The position numbers were made by a program, and so were the translations under genes. This document shows positions 58,979 through 64,000 of a stretch of 64,000 nt of DNA, piece after piece (positions within the stretch are counted from its first letter, which is position 1; each line of letters begins with the position of its first letter). The DNA comes from Zhengitettix transpicula (lineage: Eukaryota; Arthropoda; Insecta; Orthoptera; Tetrigidae). Location: contig CM073592.1 of NCBI GenBank assembly GCA_037074705.1, forward strand, positions 27,252,629-27,316,628, in the 5' to 3' direction. The notes under the pieces were generated by a model. That model was not told where the DNA came from and did no database searches. It worked only from the letters and a program-made list of their open reading frames with translations.

Positions 58979-59895
58979 TTATGAATTAATATATATGTTA
59001 CACTATCCGATATATTCTTTGAACATAGTCCAATATTTTAAAATAAAAATTCAAACAAAAATCGGACTTTTTGGTAGTCAAAACCAAATTTGATTATTGT
59101 CCGCAAAATGACGGAACGCATCAAATTAACATTTTCCAAAACTCATATTTGAAAATGAAGTTGATGACGCAAGCTTCTTTGACAAAATAAATGGTTTCAA
59201 ACATCATAAGTTTTTATCTCCTGTGACTGATATAAAAGTATGATTAATAATTAATTAGAGTCTTAATAAATTGGTGGTAGTTGTTGAAATTAGGAAAAGC
59301 TCATCTCTGGCACACGGAGACTGAACAAAGACGTGCGTCACCAGTTCTTCCTTTGGGAATGTAAGACTTTACTTGTTCAAGCAGTGACCAAGTCTTGATT
59401 CTGTCCTCTATCGCCGCTTAAAGGTTAATGGGCTTCACGTCAAGGTTTACCACGAAATGTAATTAAAACCGTACTAAATAACTGGCTACATTCTGGTTGC
59501 GATATCGTGACTTCCAATCATTTATGACGCAATGGTGATTCATGCCAATCAACAATAGTAAAATATTGCGTAATACTTATATATATATTTATATGCCGTT
59601 CAGAGATGACGACAGACTGAATTCCTTTCCGAGTCGTTCCGAGTCGTTGATGTACAAATATCACGCTCACCCGGCAAGAATATGCGGAAAGGTGGACAAG
59701 TAAACTAGAATTTACACATTGCAACATGGTATTTACTTGCGAAAGGAGATCAAATACTACAAAATCAGGGTTGAACAGAGTGGGTAAGAAAGGAAACAAC
59801 AACACTTGACAAGTGCTGAAAAGAACCGTGTTTGACTGTTTTGAGTCAGGGAAACTACCACAATTATTACAAATAAATAATTCAGAGCCGCGCAC
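57700..59895. other. noncoding spacer upstream of the secreted orphan gene
   Basis: Contains the promoter of the minus-strand gene, a (TA)n tract at 58946-58975 and AT-rich DNA. Short ORFs here show no family features. Confidence 0.45.
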
Positions 59896-60025
59896 ACCTG
59901 ATGCAGGTTTTCTAGGGTTTGTCCTGCATCAGTTATAGACGAATGCCGGGTACGATCTTTAAACAACAGCCCGATGACCCTGTTTAGTCCTCAGCTACCT
60001 TGGTCTCCCTTTCGGATTGAGCTCT
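59896..60025 (+). mobile_element. SINE-like retroposon fragment, diverged
   Basis: It begins ACCTGATGCAGGTTTTCTAG and continues through GACGAATGCCGGGTA and a degenerate GTTTAGTCCTCAGCTACCTT block. This is the plus-oriented middle of the repeat, more diverged than other copies and lacking the tail. Confidence 0.65.
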
Positions 60026-60230
60026 AGGGCAGTCCAACATCGAGATCCTTGAACGTTTCCAATCGAAGACTCTTCGCATCATCAGCAATGCTCCCTTCTA
60101 CGTCGCTAATACAGAAATCCGGGAAGACTTAAATGTGGAAACAGTTAAAGAACCCTCGAGCATTGACAATAGTGAACAAGTGCCAAGACTGAAAGTTTTA
60201 AATCAGTGGACCTTCCTTACCGATTTTAAC

Positions 60231-60675
60231 TTTTATTTTTTGTAGGTGTAGACAGGATATGTATAGGGCAACTCCCCTCTTATAGCATAGGAAAGGGATT
60301 TGAAAGGGGGGATGCGGAAGGGTAGAGGAAGGTAGCCAAGGGTTAACTAGGGCCCCCGGGCTATGGTTTAAGGATCCTACCCGGCAATTCGCCTAAAAGT
60401 GATGCAGGGAAAAACCCTAGAAAAACCTCCATTAGGTAGGTGGGGCATTTGCTACTTGCCCCACGCCCTTCCGGTGGTGGCGGGAGAGGGGTTTGCTGTT
60501 GGAGTCGCAGCAGCATTTCCCTCACCGTACCTTGACCAGTTTAGGAGGCAGCTGGCCGACTATTCCAATAGCAATAGCGGACAACTCTTACCGTATGCCC
60601 AAGGTCTGCGATCCCGGAACATTCACCTCTCAAAACAGATCGAGGTGCATCGGCATGTAGGGAACTGCAGCATCA
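60231..60675 (-). mobile_element. SINE-like retroposon, copy 8, lacking the 5' head
   Basis: Minus orientation: T-rich tail at 60231-60241, TGTAGACAGGATATG tail variant, then the shared blocks through ACATTCACCTCTCAAAACAG. It stops at about 60675, before the hairpin head, so it is 5'-truncated. A short plus-oriented fragment (60838-60900, TTATTAAAGGTAAGTTGC...) lies nearby. Confidence 0.75.
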
Positions 60676-61583
60676 GTGACAAAGTGTAAGAAAGCGACAA
60701 TGGACGTTTACTCCACACGTCATTTTCCACTGAAACTGTAATTAACTTAAAATCTGATTTGCTTACTGTTGTCACCATAACAGATTGAAAATATATTTTT
60801 TAAAAAAACAATCTTGGTCTTCCTTCCACAGTCCCTCTTTCTAAGCCCTTATTAAAGGTAAGTTGCAACACGCGGATTATCCACATGGAGCCTGCAACTC
60901 TACAACATGCGATAAATAGCTGATACAAAGAATAATAGAATACAGGTTCCGCCAACTCGCTTATCAAACTGATACTGTTTCAAGCAATTTTTCTCCAATG
61001 TCTTCCTAAAAACGTTGAGACTAGAATAAAAACGGCTTCCCTGAAACACTGCTCGATCTGAATAAAGTAATCCTTAGTTTTCCAATTCCTTCTAGGATTT
61101 CTTGTACTGTTTACATTTTTCGAGGAAGTCTTTCGATAATCTCGCCAAGTTGCAATTAATCACACCACAAAAGGCAAGGAATCGATCGCAGGGGCGCCAA
61201 CTTAGACGCTATTTCCCCGAAGACCCTGTTTAGAAACTTCTCGTGCAGTCTAACAGTGCCTAAACGCAACGTCTGCTTTTTGAGATTTTTGGTCTAGAAG
61301 AGCTTGGTCACTACTCGTTTAGGAAAGTGATTTTTCTGCAGCTCCAGCAGTTCCAGGCGGGGTTTAGACAAGTTGAGGACAGTGATAACTCACTTATTGA
61401 GGTGTTAAGCGTTTAAGTGTACTGAAAATAATATTTCTTGCTTGGAGTGGTTTCGTTGAAGTGGAGGCGAGAGGATCCGTATCTTTTCCTTCCTCTGCGG
61501 GTCAATTTTCTACGTGTGAGTGATGCTGATTTCCAAATCTCGGAAAAACATTGACCCTCTGCAAGGTGCATTAAGTTACACAG

Positions 61584-63780
61584 ACAGATGATAGTCGACA
61601 ACCAGGACGTTCTTCATTAATTAGCAATGAATCTAAAGATATTCCGCCATCGAATTGGCCGTTTTCTGCGCTTTTTAACAGCTTGGAACGGGGGAAGGAA
61701 GACAGCAGTAGAGTCGTGTGGGAGCAAAGCAGACTTGTGAATCGTGTTGGCAGAACCGGGCGCATTGTCAACGCAGATAGAATCGAAGGTCTTGTCAGTC
61801 AGTCAGTCAATGCGAGCAACACGAGGCTGAGGAGGAGGATGGACAGGTAAGAAGTCATCATTGATAGCATTCGTTCAATTGTAAGAATTTTTCAACACAT
61901 CACGTATGCTGTACCAATTAAAATTGATGTTTACAAATTGTGCGAGCTTCCCGATTCTTCTGCATCAAGCTCCTTCCTCTTTTCGTGCTAAAAATGTTGT
62001 TCGGGGGACGATGAGCTTCCGTTTCGAATAATTTTTCCGAGGGTTATAAAAAAACTTGGATCATGAGAGTGTGAAAGTGTATGGAACCATAGTGAGAAGT
62101 GACACTTCACGATAATTCACAGATAATACAGTACAAGTGTTCAAAACAAGAAGTAGAGGAGTGATCATGTCGCCGTTAAAGTAGTCGTTACTTTTAATAT
62201 ATTCCAACTTTTTTTTTTCTGCAAGAATTTCTGGATGTCGAGATGCTCAGCTGTTAATCAGCTTGGATATTTTCAAAAGGAATCAGGGAAGAGCCTTCAT
62301 TGGCAGCTTTCGTGATTGGAACTACTTCAATTAGATTTCTTTCGTTGTTAAATGCAGAAGTAAGAATATTTTAGTAATATCAATATCACCCGCCATCTTG
62401 AAATAACATATCTAACATTCCAAAACATAATATTAACTGCTTCAACAGGGGATGTTGTTCGCGTTACCCAGAAAAAAAAACCCTAAATGTTATTCCTCTG
62501 TATCGGTAAATATTATTTAGACTGTCTTAAATTGGCGTTCGTAATTTGAAAAATTTCTAACATAAAATTCAATAAGGTGGCTAAAAAAGAGAAATTGCAT
62601 TTTTATTGTCAACTAGCTGGTTGTCTGGGTTGTCATTTATCCGTAACTCCGATTCGACTCCAATCTCGGTTGCTTTTGCGCTGTTTTTATGTAACGCACC
62701 TTGACCCCTACACATAAATGTGCCTATGCCGAAAGGGGTTGAAATTATACATCAACAACATCGGTAGAAATACAATCAAAGTCATTGACCCCAACAAATA
62801 TATTTATTCGTCGCAAATATCGACCGTTTAACATGTTCGAAAATTTCGACTCCCCTGCCCAGGGGGTTAAACGGCAAGTTAAATGTCAGAATTAAACTCA
62901 TCGTTAGTTATTTGTAACGCCCCTCCACCCCGACCCCTAAGCGTGTTCCCTTCCCATGCCCAAACGGGTTGATATTATACACAAGCAACATCCGTATAAA
63001 TACTATCAATGTCACCGACCCCGACAAATATTTATTCGATAGTTTAAAAATTTCCACTCCCGCACCTGGGGGTTAAATGGCAAGTTGCATGTCAAAATTT
63101 AACTCAGTGGGATCCATAACCCCGGATTCGACTCCAATTTCGGTTGTTTTTGCGTTTCACAGCTACACACCGCCCAGTTAAATCGATAACCTCATCAACA
63201 GTCGACTATTATAACATTGTTGATATAGTTAATAAGTGACAATTAGATGAAAATCATGACATAGGTAAAATGGCCGCTAGACAATTGCTGTCACACATCG
63301 TAGAGAGACCTTCCTGACAAAAGCTAACACGAAAGCTAAGGAGCGGTAAGCGCCCTGAGGTTTGTCGTCCTCCACAGCCATCTTTCTACCTGAATTAAAG
63401 TCTCGTGTTGCAATTCCTGTTTTTCAGCTAATATTTTCTTGTGTTTCAACTAAATTCAGTTAACCTCTTTGCTCTGTAAAATTAGAATTTTCGCAATTAT
63501 TGCATAATCAAATCGTGGTGTGATGTAAATCTCGGAATTTTTACTAGCAAGACTCTGGTGAGACCTTTTCTTTGGTCACGTAACGGTTTTCGCCTGGTTC
63601 TGCCGCTTGACGGGATCTTGGGGCCAAGCTACAGGTGCGGTTGTGCGCAGGTCGCTGTGGACGCTGACGCCGCGGTGCCGGGCGCCGATGTACCTCTCCT
63701 CCTCAGACGACCTGCACGTCCTGCCGCCGCCGGAACTCACCGCCTCCACCATGGCCATGCCCTCATCTCAAACTGCCCGC
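61584..63780 (+). CDS. partial gene, two phase-matched exons, runs off the right edge
   Basis: I do not recognise this protein. Exon A ends at a good donor (61846, ACAG/GTAAGA) and exon B spans 63651-63780, from GCGCAG/G to CCCGC/GTGAGT. The phase fits (AG/G): ...RRRMDR-SLWTLTPRCRAPMYLSSSDD... with third positions of exon B almost all G or C. Exon A stays open back to an acceptor-like ACACAG at 61583 (87 codons), so either it is an internal coding exon or the protein starts at ATG 61839-61841, which has a strong context (AGGATGG). In the latter case coding begins MDRSLWTLTPRCRAPMYLSS and an upstream ATG at 61810 makes a 7-codon uORF. The remaining exons lie beyond 64000. The intron holds a tandem repeat (62640-63154). 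Confidence 0.5.
62640..63154. repeat. A-B-B'-A' repeat block
   Basis: A ~35-bp sequence (GATTCGACTCCAATCTCGGT..., 62651) recurs at 63125 in the same orientation. Between them are two diverged ~200-bp units starting GTAACGC at 62691 and 62914. Both share TTGAAATTATACA/TTGATATTATACA, TCAATGTCACCGACCCC and CTGGGGGTTAAATGG-type blocks. The block lies in the intron of the right-edge gene. Confidence 0.75.
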
Positions 63781-64000
63781 GTGAGTACCAACTACATTCA
63801 AAACGATATGCAACGTTTTCGATATCCTGTCATGTTTTCCAACCGACGTTTCGCACGAGGCTCTGTGCACTGTCAAGGATATGTGAGAAACACAGCCACA
63901 ATATAACAACCAAGAAGGACACAAATCAGCAGCTGTTTCGTAATTAATCATTCCTTATTTTAATTCCAAGATTTTGATTTTCTACGTTGGTATGAAGCAC
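63781..64000. other. start of an intron at the window edge
   Basis: It follows the GTGAGT donor at 63781. Nothing else was recognised. Confidence 0.45.

Noticed and set aside
1..64000. tRNA or rRNA genes, CRISPR arrays, bacterial promoters
   Set aside because: No complete cloverleaf, rRNA segment or regularly spaced repeat array was seen; the tRNA-Lys-like 15-mer at 2107 lacks the rest of a tRNA.

Overview
The window looks like nuclear DNA of an insect, most likely a polyneopteran such as a termite or cockroach. Genes are split by AT-rich introns with GT-AG borders and are separated by long AT-rich, repeat-laden spacers with many (TA)n tracts. The conserved proteins (complex I 75-kDa subunit, eEF1B beta, KDM8/JMJD5, BAP31, DNAAF3, a MADF-BESS factor) are metazoan, and MADF-BESS proteins are an insect hallmark. 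The termite/cockroach assignment is inference: it rests on a recalled resemblance of the commonest repeat to fragments among termite gene predictions. There are no bacterial operons, CRISPR arrays or phage genes.

Layout. 1-7.9 kb: noncoding, with copies of a SINE-like retroposon, a 60-bp tandem repeat carrying a tRNA-Lys 3'-end motif, a hammerhead-ribozyme-like motif and two GTGACGTCAC palindromes. 7.97-12.75 kb (+): a four-exon model for a small secreted or membrane protein, with retroposons in its last intron. 15.76-17.12 kb (-): intronless DNAAF3. 18.42-26.86 kb (-): NDUFS1, 13 exons, rebuilt in frame to 725 residues. 27.45-30.00 kb (+): eEF1B beta, 4 exons, 220 residues, head-to-head with NDUFS1. 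30.95-34.14 kb (-): a two-exon MADF-BESS gene whose intron holds a mariner remnant and a small basic ORF. 35.44-39.67 kb (-): KDM8/JMJD5, 6 exons, one intron apparently GC-AG. 42.90-43.59 kb (-): intronless BAP31. 45.65-52.79 kb (+): a GC-rich two-exon gene for a membrane-anchored ATP-grasp-like protein that seems to lack the usual catalytic residues. 54.51-57.70 kb (-): a two-exon gene for a secreted, charged orphan protein of 533 residues. 61.58-63.78 kb (+): two phase-compatible exons of an unrecognised gene that runs off the right edge.

Functionally these are unrelated neighbours: mitochondrial respiration, translation elongation, protein hydroxylation, ER membrane traffic, dynein-arm preassembly and transcription. 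The only obvious shared control is the ~590-bp bidirectional promoter region between NDUFS1 and eEF1B beta, where a pyrimidine tract may be a TOP element.

The most interesting items are the apparent ATP-grasp pseudoenzyme, the SINE-like family with a hairpin head and no visible tRNA promoter, the Penelope-type hammerhead-like motifs, two near-perfect micro-hairpins, and the unrecognised gene at the right edge. Exon borders were derived by hand from splice consensus and phase; no database search was possible.
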